DNA from: Bradyrhizobium genosp. L
GTDB taxonomy: Bacteria; Pseudomonadota; Alphaproteobacteria; Rhizobiales; Xanthobacteraceae
Direction: 5' to 3'
Assembly (NCBI RefSeq): GCF_015624485.1
Contig: NZ_CP061378.1
Span: 1,426,001 to 1,490,000, forward strand
DNA length: 64,000 bases
Position numbers and translations under genes: made by a program. Under the pieces are notes generated by a model. That model did not search any database, had not been told where the DNA came from, and saw nothing but the letters and a program-made list of their open reading frames with translations. This document shows positions 1-9,196 of this stretch, piece by piece; position 1 is the stretch's first letter; every line of letters begins with the position of its first letter.

Positions 1-389
1 TTGCCGCTGATTTCGATATGAAACAGGGCAAAATCGACCACCGCGCCATAGGCGAAGCGGTCGATGCCGTTGCCGATGGCGCCCCCGATGATCAGGCCGA
101 GGGAGACCGTGGCGAGCCAGGTCCGCGACCGCGCCATCCAGACCGCCAGCGCAATCACCGCGGCCACCTTGACCGCCATCAGGACGATCTGGGCCGTCGG
201 GCTCTCGCTCTGGAACCAGCCGAAGCTGATGCCCGGATTCCAGGCCAGCACCAGGTCGAAGAACGGCGTCACCCGCACCGCTCCGAGGCGGACGATGTCG
301 AGCACGTGGAGCAGCCAGAGTTTCGAGGCCTGGTCGGCGATCAGGGTTGCGATCGCCGCCAGCACGCCGGCGCGGAGGGGGGGATTCAT
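1..389 (-). CDS. lspA: Lipoprotein signal peptidase (signal peptidase II), C-terminus outside window
   Basis: Inner-membrane aspartyl protease that cleaves the signal peptide of diacylglyceryl-modified prolipoproteins. The 129 visible residues begin MNPPLRAGVLAAIATLIADQ and run through hydrophobic membrane segments to the family signature GGAIGNGIDRFAYGAVVDF, which carries the first catalytic Asp in the N-x-x-D-R block. The second catalytic Asp region lies beyond the window edge. It is downstream of ileS on the same strand, the usual ileS-lspA order in proteobacteria, although here about 385 bases of repeats separate the two. The lipoprotein-maturation partner lgt is at 36296-37150. Confidence 0.93.
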   Translation of the reverse strand, partial: MNPPLRAGVLAAIATLIADQASKLWLLHVLDIVRLGAVRVTPFFDLVLAWNPGISFGWFQSESPTAQIVLMAVKVAAVIALAVWMARSRTWLATVSLGLIIGGAIGNGIDRFAYGAVVDFALFHIEISG

Positions 390-483
390 CTGCGCCCCAC
401 CAAAGCCATCGTCCCCGCGAAGGCCGTAGGGCATGTACATGTCTTGTGCGACGGTTCACATGTCAGGAGCGCACCTATGGATG

Positions 484-595
484 GGTTCCCTCCCCCCTTG
501 CGGGGGAGGGTTAGGGAGAGGGGTAAGCCGCACGCGTGGTGTTTGTGGCTTACCCCTCTCTCCAACTCTCCCCCGCAAGGGGGGAGAGAGCCCTC
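484..595. repeat. Family D palindromic repeat pair (CCCTCCCCC...GGGGGAGGG type)
   Basis: Two facing copies of a C/G-rich element: CCCCCCTTGCGGGGGAGGG at about 490-509, and its inverted counterpart with TCTCCCCCGCAAGGGGGGAG at about 565-590. Each copy is itself a hairpin and the pair forms a larger stem. Similar pairs lie at 22986-23130 and 48317-48456. With the family A half-copy that follows, it accounts for much of the 385-base gap between lspA and ileS; I see no gene there. Confidence 0.8.
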
Positions 596-732
596 CCACC
601 GCTCGTGCGGCCCTAAGCAGGAGCGGTTGATTGAGACGTGTGCATGCCCTAGGGCGAGCGCAGAGATCCATACGCCGTGTCGGGTGTTGTTTGAATGACT
701 CTGGGTCATCAATCGTCGTCCGTTCAGACAGC

Positions 733-768
733 GGTGGTTATGGGTCCCGGCTTTCGCCGGGACGACGG
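733..768. repeat. Family A repeat, single arm
   Basis: One arm of the family A element (GGTTATGGGTCCC, then a GGCTTTCGCC hairpin, then GGGACGACG). It abuts the 3' end of ileS, whose stop codon is at 775-777. No partner arm is seen within 150 bases, so this is a half-element. Confidence 0.75.
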
Positions 769-774
769 CAGATA

Positions 775-3700
775 TTAGGCCGTGATCCCCAGCGCTTTCC
801 ATTCGCGCAGCGCCTGCGCATCGCGCGGCGAGACGTCGGGATACTCAGGGTCTTCCCCGATCGTGGGCAGGATCTTCCACGACCGCGCGCACTTCGTGCC
901 GACCGCCTTCTCGACCACCACGGCGACGCCGGGCACCGCATCGAGGCGGAAGGCGTCGGCCGGCGCTTCGCCCTCGCGCACCTCGTAGTTCGAGGTGATG
1001 CAGACTTCGGCGAGATCGACGTCGAACAGCGTCGCCAGCATGCTTCTGTCGGCGATGAAGATGACCGGCGAGGCTTCCAGCGACGACCCAATCCGCTTGG
1101 CGGCGCGTTCGAGCTCGAGCGCACCGGTGACGACGCGGCGGACGTTACGAATGGTCTCCCATTTCGCGGCGAGCGCCTCGTCGCGATACTGCGCGAGGTC
1201 CTCGGGGAACAGGGTCAGATGCACCGACGGCTCCGCGTTCGGCCGATACATCTGCCAGGCCTCTTCGGTGGTGAAGCTCATGATCGGCGCGAGCCATTTC
1301 AGGATCGCGTCGCAGAGCATGTCGATCGTGGTCAACGCCGCCTTGCGCGTCACCGAGGACGGCGGATCGCAATACAGCGTGTCCTTGCGGATGTCGAAAT
1401 AGAACGCCGACAGCTCGGAGTTCATGAACGCCGCAAGGCTCGCGACCACGGTCTTGTAGTCGAACGCGGCATAGGCCTTGCGGATGGTTTCGGCATGGCC
1501 GGCGAGTTCGTGCAGCATCAGCCGCTCGAGCTCGGGCATCTCGTCCGTGGCGACCTTCTCGGTCGGCTTGTAGTGATGCAGCGTGCCGAGCATCCAGCGG
1601 ATCGAGTTGCGCAGCTTGCGATAGGTCTCGATGGTGTTCTTGAGGATCTCCGGGCCGATCCGCTGGTCGTCGGCATAGTCGGTGGCGCAGACCCACAGGC
1701 GCAGGATGTCGGCGCCGGAATCCTTGATCACCTTCTGCGGCTCGACGGTGTTGCCGAGCGACTTCGACATCTTGCGGCCGTTCTCGTCTAGCGTGAAGCC
1801 GTGGGTCAGCACGATATCGTAGGGCGCACGGCCGCGGGTGCCGGCGCTCTCCAGCAGCGAGGAGTGGAACCAGCCGCGATGCTGGTCGCTTCCTTCCAGA
1901 TACATCACGGTGTCGTCGCCGCCGTCGATCTTGCGGACGATGTTGCCGAGCTGCGGGAAATTCTGGCGGTCTTCCAGCACGAAGGCATGCGTGGAGCCGG
2001 AATCGAACCAGACGTCGCAGATGTCGTCGACCTTCTTCCAGTCTTCGCTCGCGCGGGACCCGAGGAAACGCTCGCGCGCGCCCGCCATGTACCAGGCGTC
2101 GGCGCCTTCCTCCATGAAGGCCTCGGCGATGCGCTGGTTGACGACCTCATCCTCCAGGATCTCGGCCGAGCCGTCGGCTTTCTCGCGCACGAATACCGCA
2201 ATCGGCACGCCCCAGGCGCGCTGCCGCGAGATCACCCAGTCGGGCCGGTTGGCGATCATGCCGTTGATGCGGTTCTCGCCGGCCGGCGGCACCCATTGCG
2301 TCACCGAGATCGCATGCAGCGCGCGGGCGCGCAGCGTGTCGCCCTTCTTGGCATGGCCGTTCTCGGCGATGGGCATAGCCCCGGGCTTGCCCGGGGCGTC
2401 TACGATGGGTTTGTCCATCGCGATGAACCATTGCGGCGTGTTGCGGAAGATCACCGGCTTCTTGGAGCGCCAGGAATGCGGATACTGGTGCTTGAGCCGG
2501 CCGCGCGCCAAGAGCTTGCCGGCCTCGATCAGCGCCTTGATGACGGCTTCGTTGGCATCGCCCTTCTCGCCCTTGTCGTTGATCACGCGCTTGCCGGTGA
2601 AACCGGGCGCGTGATCGGTGAGGGCGCCGTTTTCATCGACCGTGTAGGGAATCGTGGTGTTGATGCCGCGGCTCTCGAGCTCGCGCGCATTCGCCATCCA
2701 GACGTCGAAGTCCTCGCGGCCGTGACCGGGCGCGGTGTGCACGAAGCCGGTACCGGTGTCGTCGGTGACGTGGTCGCCGGCCAGCAGCGGCACGGTGAAT
2801 TCATAGCCGCCCGCGAGACCCTTCAACGGATGCGCGCATTCGACGGCATCGAGCGTGTCGGCCGGGATGTCGCGCACCTTCTCATAGGCGGTGACGCGCG
2901 CCTGCTTGAACACCTCTGCGGCGAGCGCGTCCGCGAGGATCAGGAGATCGCCGGCCTTCGCCCAATTGTCCGCCGGCGCGTCCGTGACCTTGTACAGGCC
3001 ATAGCCGATCTTCGGCGAGAACGAGATCGCGCGGTTGCCGGGCAGCGTCCACGGCGTGGTGGTCCAGATCACGACCGAGGCATTGGCGAGCGCGCCATGC
3101 GCCGGCGAAGTGACCGGGAATTTCACCCATACCATATCGGAGGTGTAATCCTCGTACTCGACCTCGGCCTCGGCCAGCGCGGTCTTCTCGACCACGCTCC
3201 ACATCACCGGCTTGGAGCCGCGATAGAGCGTGCCGTTGGCGGCGAACTTCATCAATTCGCGCGCGATCTGCGCCTCGGCGGGATAGCTCATCGTCTCGTA
3301 GGGATGGTCCCAGTCGCCGATGATGCCGAGCCGCTTGAACTCCTCGCGCTGCACGTTGATCCAGTGCGTCGCATAGGCACGGCATTCCCTGCGGAACGCG
3401 ACCATCGCGGCGGAGTCGCGGAAGTCCGGCTTCTGCTTGCCCTTGGAGCGGTAGTTCTCCTCCTCGATCTTCCATTCGATCGGCAGGCCGTGGCAGTCCC
3501 AACCCGGCACGTAATTGGAGTCGAAGCCGAGCATCTGCTGGCTCTTGGTCACGACATCCTTGAGGATCTTGTTCAGGGCATGCCCGATATGGATGTTGCC
3601 GTTGGCATAGGGCGGCCCGTCATGCAGCACGAATTTAGCGCGGCCCTCGGCGTTCCGGCGCAGCCTGTCGTAGAGGCCGATCTCGTTCCAGTAATTCAGG

Positions 3701-3810
3701 ATTTCCGGCTCGCGCTGCGGCAGGCCGGCGCGCATCGGGAATTCCGTCTGCGGCAAATAGAGGGTCTTCGAATAGTCTTTGGCGTCGGTCTTTTGCGGCT
3801 TGTCGGACAT
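775..3810 (-). CDS. ileS: Isoleucyl-tRNA synthetase
   Basis: Class I aminoacyl-tRNA synthetase that charges tRNA-Ile, 1011 residues. The HIGH signature is at residues 74-77 within [16 protein letters not shown], and KMSKS is in [13 protein letters not shown]. The long connective polypeptide carrying the editing domain lies between them. The start is the ATG at 3810 ([20 protein letters not shown]); the frame stays open upstream to 4092, but that stretch is low-complexity and has no homology-like features. In the C-terminal tail the segment [14 protein letters not shown] has only one Cys where zinc-binding IleS proteins carry CxxC pairs, so the zinc site looks degraded. lspA follows downstream. 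Confidence 0.97.
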   Translation of the reverse strand: MSDKPQKTDAKDYSKTLYLPQTEFPMRAGLPQREPEILNYWNEIGLYDRLRRNAEGRAKFVLHDGPPYANGNIHIGHALNKILKDVVTKSQQMLGFDSNYVPGWDCHGLPIEWKIEEENYRSKGKQKPDFRDSAAMVAFRRECRAYATHWINVQREEFKRLGIIGDWDHPYETMSYPAEAQIARELMKFAANGTLYRGSKPVMWSVVEKTALAEAEVEYEDYTSDMVWVKFPVTSPAHGALANASVVIWTTTPWTLPGNRAISFSPKIGYGLYKVTDAPADNWAKAGDLLILADALAAEVFKQARVTAYEKVRDIPADTLDAVECAHPLKGLAGGYEFTVPLLAGDHVTDDTGTGFVHTAPGHGREDFDVWMANARELESRGINTTIPYTVDENGALTDHAPGFTGKRVINDKGEKGDANEAVIKALIEAGKLLARGRLKHQYPHSWRSKKPVIFRNTPQWFIAMDKPIVDAPGKPGAMPIAENGHAKKGDTLRARALHAISVTQWVPPAGENRINGMIANRPDWVISRQRAWGVPIAVFVREKADGSAEILEDEVVNQRIAEAFMEEGADAWYMAGARERFLGSRASEDWKKVDDICDVWFDSGSTHAFVLEDRQNFPQLGNIVRKIDGGDDTVMYLEGSDQHRGWFHSSLLESAGTRGRAPYDIVLTHGFTLDENGRKMSKSLGNTVEPQKVIKDSGADILRLWVCATDYADDQRIGPEILKNTIETYRKLRNSIRWMLGTLHHYKPTEKVATDEMPELERLMLHELAGHAETIRKAYAAFDYKTVVASLAAFMNSELSAFYFDIRKDTLYCDPPSSVTRKAALTTIDMLCDAILKWLAPIMSFTTEEAWQMYRPNAEPSVHLTLFPEDLAQYRDEALAAKWETIRNVRRVVTGALELERAAKRIGSSLEASPVIFIADRSMLATLFDVDLAEVCITSNYEVREGEAPADAFRLDAVPGVAVVVEKAVGTKCARSWKILPTIGEDPEYPDVSPRDAQALREWKALGITA

Positions 3811-4064
3811 GGCTTGTGATCTGGGGCTCTGATCTGGCAGGTGAGGGCGCGGATACGCGATCATTCGCGGGGTGAAACGACGAAGTCCCGGTCTTGCGCC
3901 GAGCCCGTCAGGCTCAGGCGGAAGCCGGGCCGCTAATCCGTATGATGCGCCGCGAAAACATGGGGTTTTCCATAGCAGCAGGGCGAGAAAATCGCAAAGC
4001 CCCCGGGTTGGCCTGCGGGCTGTTCCGAGGGAGCCGCAGCCCACCAGGCGCACGAGACATTCAA

Positions 4065-4186
4065 CGTCGTCCTGGCGAAAGCCAGGACCCATTACCCCAA
4101 GGGCATGTTTGTTGCGGTGCCGGGGCCACCATCCCGTTCCCGACCAAATTCAATGGAAATGGGTCCTGGCTTTCGCCAGGACGACG
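4065..4186. repeat. Family A repeat pair
   Basis: Facing inverted arms (CGTCGTCCTGGCGAAAGCCA at 4065, and the mirror ending in TTTCGCCAGGACGACG near 4186) enclose about 60 unrelated bases. The element sits in the 413-base gap between ileS (starts at 3810) and the acetyltransferase (ends at 4224). The rest of that gap, 3811-4064, shows no gene; it should contain the ileS promoter, but I cannot place it confidently. Confidence 0.85.
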
Positions 4187-4223
4187 GGGGTGGGGAGACT
4201 GCGTGCTCTATCTCTTACCGTCC

Positions 4224-4772
4224 CTAAGCACCCCGCGGCCGGGCCGGATTGCCCGCCACGATCGCGCCGGGGGCGACGTCCCGCGTGACCACGCTGCCGG
4301 CCCCGACCAGGGCGCCGTCGCCGATCGTGACGCCGGGCAGGATGATGGCACCGCCGCCGATCCAGACGTCGCTGCCGATCCGGATCGGGCGGCCGAATTC
4401 CAGCCCGTCCCGCCTTGTCGCGGCGTCGCGCGGATGGTCGGCGGTATAGACCTGCACCGCGGGTCCGATCTGGGTGCGGTCACCGATCGCGACCTCGACC
4501 ACATCGAGGATCACGCAATTGAAGTTGAGGAACACGCCGTCGCCGAGGCTGATGTTATAGCCATAGTCGCAGAAGAACGGCGGACGGATCACGGCATCCT
4601 TGCCGGCCCGATGGAAGCGCTCGGCAAGCAGCGCGTGCAGCTCGCCGGCCGAAGCCGCTCCCGATGCGTTGTAGCGGGCCATCCATTGTTCCGCCGCGGT
4701 GTGGTCGGCAGCGAGTTCTGCGTCGGGACGATAGAGCTCGCCCGCGAGCATCTTTTGCTTTTCAGTCTTCAA
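4224..4772 (-). CDS. Maltose O-acetyltransferase-like hexapeptide-repeat acetyltransferase
   Basis: Acetyl-CoA dependent sugar acetyltransferase of the left-handed beta-helix class, 182 residues, matching the usual length of about 183. The N-terminus KTEKQKMLAGELYRPD is the Maa-type cap domain. The C-terminal half shows hexapeptide periodicity (IGDRTQIGPAVQVYTADHP, IGSDVWIGGGAIILPGVTIG, ALVGAGSVVTRDV). The catalytic His is probably that of TADHP. The preferred start is the TTG at 4772, which shares TTGA with the ribF stop; the in-frame ATG at 4751 would remove the conserved KTEKQK stretch. Its real substrate is unknown: the family acetylates maltose, glucose or galactosides in vitro. Confidence 0.85.
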   Translation of the reverse strand: MKTEKQKMLAGELYRPDAELAADHTAAEQWMARYNASGAASAGELHALLAERFHRAGKDAVIRPPFFCDYGYNISLGDGVFLNFNCVILDVVEVAIGDRTQIGPAVQVYTADHPRDAATRRDGLEFGRPIRIGSDVWIGGGAIILPGVTIGDGALVGAGSVVTRDVAPGAIVAGNPARPRGA

Positions 4773-5740
4773 CCAATCGCTCCGAGCTTCGGGAACGCGT
4801 CCGGCGCCGCGGCGAGGGTCGCGCGCGCGGTGGCGCTGTCGTCGTCCATCTGGCGTATCAACGCCTCGATGGTGTCGAATTTCAGCTCTTCGCGAATGAA
4901 ACCGATGAATGCGACATCGAGCACGGTGTCGTAGAGATCGCCCTTGAAGTCGAACAGGAACACTTCGAGCAGCGGCGCGCCGTTGTCGAAGGTCGGACGG
5001 CGGCCGAAGCTCGCAACGCCGTCGAACCGCTCGGATCCGCGGCCGACCCGCACCGCATAGATGCCGTGCTTCAGCCCGCAATGCTTGTCGAGGCGGATAT
5101 TGGCGGTGGGATAGCCGAGGTCGCGGCCGCGCTTCTCGCCATGGATCACCGGGCCTGTGACGAACCACGGTCCACCCAGCATCGTGGTCGCCTCGCTGAT
5201 CTCGCCCTCGGCGAGCGCCATGCGGATCGCGCTCGACGACACCGGGCGCTCCTCGATGTCGACATGCGCCTGCACGTCGACCTCGATGCCGAGCCGCGGC
5301 GCTTCGCTGACCAGGAGGCTCGGCGAGCCGACGCGGCCTTTGCCGAAATGGAAGTCGTAGCCGACCGCGATCCCGCTGATGCCGAGCCGTTCGATCAGGT
5401 CATGATGAATGAAGTCCTGCGCCGTGGTGCCGGCGCGCGCTCTGTCGAAGGTCATGACCACGGCACCGGCAAGCCCGGTCGCCGCGAGCAGCCGCAGCTT
5501 GTTGGTCTCGTCCGTGAGACGGAATTGCGGAGTGTTCGGGCTGAAGAAGCTGCGCGGATGCGGCTCGAAGGTCACGGCCAGCGCCGGCACGCCGCGCGCT
5601 TTGCCCATCGCCAGCGCCGCGCCAATCACGGCGCGGTGGCCGAGATGGACGCCGTCGAAATTGCCCATCGCGACCACGGCGCCCTTCGGTATCGCGCTTG
5701 CGGGGGTGGTGTCGCGGATAACGGTAAAGCCGGTGCTCAT
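4769..5740 (-). CDS. ribF: Bifunctional riboflavin kinase / FAD synthetase
   Basis: Converts riboflavin to FMN and FMN to FAD in the cytoplasm, 323 residues. The N-terminal adenylyltransferase domain has the nucleotide-binding motif GNFDGVHLGH near residue 27 and FEPHPRSFF. The C-terminal flavokinase domain has GRDLGYPTANI and the FIREELKF region. The gene begins at an ATG (MSTGFTVIRDTT) and its stop overlaps the start of the acetyltransferase by TTGA, so the two are probably co-transcribed. No FMN riboswitch precedes it, unlike ribH at 27850. Confidence 0.96.
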   Translation of the reverse strand: MSTGFTVIRDTTPASAIPKGAVVAMGNFDGVHLGHRAVIGAALAMGKARGVPALAVTFEPHPRSFFSPNTPQFRLTDETNKLRLLAATGLAGAVVMTFDRARAGTTAQDFIHHDLIERLGISGIAVGYDFHFGKGRVGSPSLLVSEAPRLGIEVDVQAHVDIEERPVSSSAIRMALAEGEISEATTMLGGPWFVTGPVIHGEKRGRDLGYPTANIRLDKHCGLKHGIYAVRVGRGSERFDGVASFGRRPTFDNGAPLLEVFLFDFKGDLYDTVLDVAFIGFIREELKFDTIEALIRQMDDDSATARATLAAAPDAFPKLGAIG

Positions 5741-5954
5741 GTCTTCGATTCTTCAGGGATTCTTAAGCATGAATGTTGCGGCCGGACCGTGACGCGGCGG
5801 CAGCGTGGAAGTCAAGCGCGGCGAAAATCGCGTCAAATCCGTAACAATCCGGATTCAGCCGGTTAACGCGCTGTTTAACGCCTGCTGTTAGTCCTTTGCC
5901 GAGAGCTGTGGTCGCGCAGAAGCGTCTTTGCATTAGAGTAGTTTGGGGGAAAAG

Positions 5955-6350
5955 ATGGCGGTTGATTTGTCCATGCCGGTTCTGGTGGTTGATGACTACA
6001 GCACCATGATCCGCATCATCCGGAATCTTCTCAAGCAGCTCGGGTTCGAGAATATCGACGACGCCTCCGACGGCTCGGCGGCGCTGAACAAGATGCGCGG
6101 CAAGAAATACGGCCTGGTGATTTCCGACTGGAATATGGAGCCGATGACCGGCTACGACCTGCTCAAGGAAGTCCGCGCCGATCCCAATCTGGCGACCACG
6201 CCCTTCATCATGATCACGGCGGAATCCAAGACCGAGAACGTGATCGCGGCCAAGAAGGCAGGCGTCAACAACTACATCGTCAAGCCGTTCAACGCCGCCA
6301 CGCTGAAGACCAAGATCGAGGCGGTCTTCCCCGACATGGCGACGGCGTAA
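5955..6350 (+). CDS. cheY: CheY-like single-domain response regulator
   Basis: Receiver-only protein of 131 residues. The acidic pair is D13-D14 (VLVVDDY), the phosphoacceptor Asp is D58 (VISDWNMEP), the switch Thr is in MITAES and the conserved Lys is in YIVKPF. CheY proteins of this form bind the flagellar switch when phosphorylated by CheA. The gene stands alone, with no che or flagellar genes in the window, so a role in chemotaxis rests on sequence alone. The start is the ATG at 5955 with a clear GGGGGA ribosome site just upstream. About 210 bases separate it from divergent ribF, and promoters for both should lie there. Confidence 0.93.
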   Translation: MAVDLSMPVLVVDDYSTMIRIIRNLLKQLGFENIDDASDGSAALNKMRGKKYGLVISDWNMEPMTGYDLLKEVRADPNLATTPFIMITAESKTENVIAAKKAGVNNYIVKPFNAATLKTKIEAVFPDMATA

Positions 6351-6381
6351 GCGCGCCTCCAAGCATCAGCATCGTCGATTG

Positions 6382-6571
6382 CGTCATGCCCGGGCTCGTC
6401 CCGGGCATCCATGTTTTTGCGCCCGTCAGAGGACGGACATCGCATATGGCATTTGCGGGCTCTGGAACTGACGCCTCCACATCGTCATGGCCGGGCTTGT
6501 CCCGGCCATCCACGTCTCGCTTTGCGTGGAAACCAAGGACGTGGATGCCCGGGACAAGCCCGGGCATGACG
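6382..6571. repeat. Family B repeats, three copies
   Basis: Three copies of the CGTCATGCCCGGGC / CCCGGGCATCC element: 6382 (forward), 6484 (forward) and about 6539-6571 (inverted). Each contains a short perfect hairpin such as CCCGGG-CTCGT-CCCGGG. They fill most of the 408-base gap between cheY and the HAD gene; the remaining 180 bases show no gene. Confidence 0.85.
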
Positions 6572-6758
6572 GGCTGTGGGACGCGGTCGATATGCATATG
6601 CGATAGCTCTGCCGTCAGCGGGACGGCCGCACAATTTCGGAATATTGGAAATATATTCCCGAGTTGCCCGACGTGTCAAGCTGCCTGTCGAACGTCCGGC
6701 CGCCGCCGGCACCTTTGCATGGGGTTGTTTTCGATGTTTTGGCAGCGCACCCCAGCCG

Positions 6759-7613
6759 CTACCACTTCAGCTCGCGCATCAGCGCGCGCGGCGGATGGCC
6801 GAACAATTCCTTCACCGAGGCCGGATCGAGCGACTCCACGCCCTCGAACTCCTCGGAATGGATGCCACGGGTGATGAACAAGAGGTCGATGCCGAAACCA
6901 TGGGCGCCGGCGAGATCGGTGCGCACGGAATCGCCGATCGCGAGCACACGCGAATGTTCGATCGGGTGCCCGCGGCGCTCAGTGGCCAGCGCCATCGCGC
7001 GCTCGTAGATCGGCCGGTGCGGCTTGCCGTAGAAGATCACCTCGCCGCCGAGCTCGCGATAGAGCTCGGCGATCGCGCCGGCGCAATAGATCAGCCGGTC
7101 GCCGCGCTCGACCACGATATCGGGATTGGCGCAGACCAGCGTCAGCTTGCGGTCGCGCGCCTTGAGCAGCATGGCGCGATAATCCTCGGCGGTCTCGGTC
7201 TCGTCGTCGAACAGGCCGGTGCAGATGATGTAGTCCGCCTGCTCCAGCGGCACCATCGGAGCATCGAGCCCGCGATGGATCGAGCTGTCGCGCTCGGGGC
7301 CGACCCAGAAGATCCTCTCGCCCGGATGATCTGCGACGAAGCTGCGCGTCAGATCGCCCGAGGAGACGATGGCATCGTAGGTCTCGTCCGCGACGCCGAG
7401 CTTGCGCAGCTGCCGCTGCACGGAATCGGCCGGCCGCGGCGCATTGGTGATCATGATGACGGTGCCGCCCTGGGCGCGGAACGCATGCAGGGCGGCGCAG
7501 GCCTCGGGGAAGGATTCGAGGCCATTATGCACGACGCCCCAGATGTCCGACAGCACGACGTCGACATCGCCGACGAGATCGCGCAGCCGCTCCGCGAAGC
7601 GCAGCGAGGTCAT
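6759..7613 (-). CDS. HAD superfamily class IIA hydrolase
   Basis: Haloacid dehalogenase fold protein of 284 residues resembling the HAD-IIA hypothetical subgroup (TIGR01459-like). The nucleophile motif is LSDIWGVVHNG with Asp at about residue 23. The usual general acid Asp two positions later is replaced by Trp, which I believe is common in this subgroup. Other motifs are MITNAPRP (motif II), a Lys in FYGKPHRP and the acidic IGDSVRTDLAGA (motif IV). Function is unknown; a sugar- or nucleotide-phosphate phosphatase is the generic guess. The gene lies 12 bases downstream of the EAL gene, so they are likely one transcript. Confidence 0.85.
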   Translation of the reverse strand: MTSLRFAERLRDLVGDVDVVLSDIWGVVHNGLESFPEACAALHAFRAQGGTVIMITNAPRPADSVQRQLRKLGVADETYDAIVSSGDLTRSFVADHPGERIFWVGPERDSSIHRGLDAPMVPLEQADYIICTGLFDDETETAEDYRAMLLKARDRKLTLVCANPDIVVERGDRLIYCAGAIAELYRELGGEVIFYGKPHRPIYERAMALATERRGHPIEHSRVLAIGDSVRTDLAGAHGFGIDLLFITRGIHSEEFEGVESLDPASVKELFGHPPRALMRELKW

Positions 7614-7625
7614 GATGCGGATTGC

Positions 7626-9032
7626 TCAGTTCGGGCCGACGGCGCGGCGCGCCAGCGCGGCATTGCCGGTCGCGCGCGGCGGTGCGGCGGGATTGGGGGC
7701 AGGTGCTGAAGTGCCGGCGCCATTGAGATCCTGTGGCCTGGTCTGCGGAGCCTCGGCGGTAGCAGATGCCCCCTCGGGCCGCAACGGCCGCGGCGGCGCG
7801 AACAGGAACCCCTGGCCGAACCGGACATCGTAGTCGAGCAGGTCGACCACGGAACGCTCGCCCTCGATCCGTTCGGCGACCAAATCGATGCCGAAGCGGC
7901 CGAGCAGGTCGGAGAAATCGGAGGGATGAATGTCCGTCGTCGCGCCATGCCTGGCGTCGAGCAGCAGCGCGGCCGGCACCTTGATGAAGCGGACGCCGCG
8001 GTCGGCGAGCTCGCGCGGCTCGAGGCGGAGGTCGGTGACGTGATCGATCGAGAAGCGGTAGCCGCGCTGCGCCAGCGCGGCGAGGTTCTCGCTCTCGACC
8101 GCCCCGAGATTGCGGAACGTGGCCTGCTTGAACTCGAGCACGAAGGACGGCGCCAGCGCGCGGTTGGCCTCGAGGAAATCGAGGCACTGGGCGAACTGCG
8201 CCGGATTGGCGAGTGTCGCCGCCGAGACGTTGCAGAACATGCCGACATCCTTGCTGCGCACCATCAGGCGGCGCAGCACCTGGACGCAGCGGAGCATCAC
8301 CATGTGGTCGATGCGGCCGATCAGGCCGCCGGCTTCGGCGACGGCGATGAAATCGTCGGCAGCGAGGATCTGGTCGCGGTCGTCGCGCAGCCGCGTCACC
8401 GCCTCGTAGTAGCGCACCTTGCGCTGCGGCAGCGTCACCATCGGCTGCAGGTAGATATCGAGCCGGTTGTCCTCGATCGCGTTCCGGATCGCGGCGAGCA
8501 GCTGGCTCTGGCTGCGCGGCAATGCCGGGGCCGGTGGTGGCGGGGGTGCGGCAGCCGCGGCCGGGGCCGTTGCGACCGGCTGCAGCAAATCGTCCCGCAG
8601 CGACGGCGCCGTCTGGACCACCGGACCGGTCGCCAGCATGTCTTCATGATGGGCGACGGAGGCCGCGAGCTGCCTCACCAGTCCACCGAGTTCGCCGATC
8701 TCGGCGGTCATCGCCTGGAGCCGGTCGCCGCTGGTGGAGTTGGCCGAGGCGACGCGGCCTTCGACTGCGGCAAGCCGGCGGCCGAATTCGGCGACCTGGC
8801 GGGCGAGGTCGGCGGTCCCGCGCGAGAGATCGGCGATCTGGTTGCCGACATCATTGCGGTCGCGCAGCCGCATCGAGACCGCGTTGTAGAGGATCAGGAA
8901 GGTGAGGGCGGTGAGCGCCACGATCGCCGATTCCGATCCGCTGATGCCCGCCACCGAATACAGGACGAAGCCGAGCGAGGCTGCGACCAGCACCATGCAG
9001 ATGGCGATGAAGATCGTCGAAATGCGAATCAT
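7626..9032 (-). CDS. Membrane-anchored degenerate EAL-domain protein
   Basis: 468-residue protein with two N-terminal membrane segments (about 5-28 and 34-51), a heptad-like helical stretch (about 60-130), a Pro/Ala linker (about 152-172) and a C-terminal EAL domain (about 175-420). Active EAL phosphodiesterases hydrolyse cyclic di-GMP using a metal-binding EAL motif, an ELTES-type Glu, a DDFGTG loop and a catalytic Lys. Here these read EAV (210-212), LEFKQ (299-303), SIDHVTDL (328-335) and IKVP (350-353), so at least two metal ligands are altered and activity is doubtful. It may bind c-di-GMP or act as a protein-interaction domain. The start is the ATG at 9032. Confidence 0.88.
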   Translation of the reverse strand: MIRISTIFIAICMVLVAASLGFVLYSVAGISGSESAIVALTALTFLILYNAVSMRLRDRNDVGNQIADLSRGTADLARQVAEFGRRLAAVEGRVASANSTSGDRLQAMTAEIGELGGLVRQLAASVAHHEDMLATGPVVQTAPSLRDDLLQPVATAPAAAAAPPPPPAPALPRSQSQLLAAIRNAIEDNRLDIYLQPMVTLPQRKVRYYEAVTRLRDDRDQILAADDFIAVAEAGGLIGRIDHMVMLRCVQVLRRLMVRSKDVGMFCNVSAATLANPAQFAQCLDFLEANRALAPSFVLEFKQATFRNLGAVESENLAALAQRGYRFSIDHVTDLRLEPRELADRGVRFIKVPAALLLDARHGATTDIHPSDFSDLLGRFGIDLVAERIEGERSVVDLLDYDVRFGQGFLFAPPRPLRPEGASATAEAPQTRPQDLNGAGTSAPAPNPAAPPRATGNAALARRAVGPN

Positions 9033-9196
9033 GTCGCGCGCCAGCGCCCTTTATCGGAACAACCCCGCCCACACCTTAGCACCATTGTTGATTCGCCGGG
9101 CCAGCGATCTCTCGAACCGGCTGGAACTGCACACGATTTTCGGTTTCGCCGGGTGTCTGGCCCGTAATAGTCCGGAGCCCCCGCAGGGACGGCGGA

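Noticed and set aside
1801..3819. 672-codon frame on the plus strand opposite ileS
   Set aside because: It is the antisense shadow of ileS, caused by high GC at third positions; no family motif and no ribosome site.
5863..5878. TTAA...TTAA pair upstream of cheY as a CtrA site
   Set aside because: Spacing is eight bases, not seven, so it does not match the consensus.
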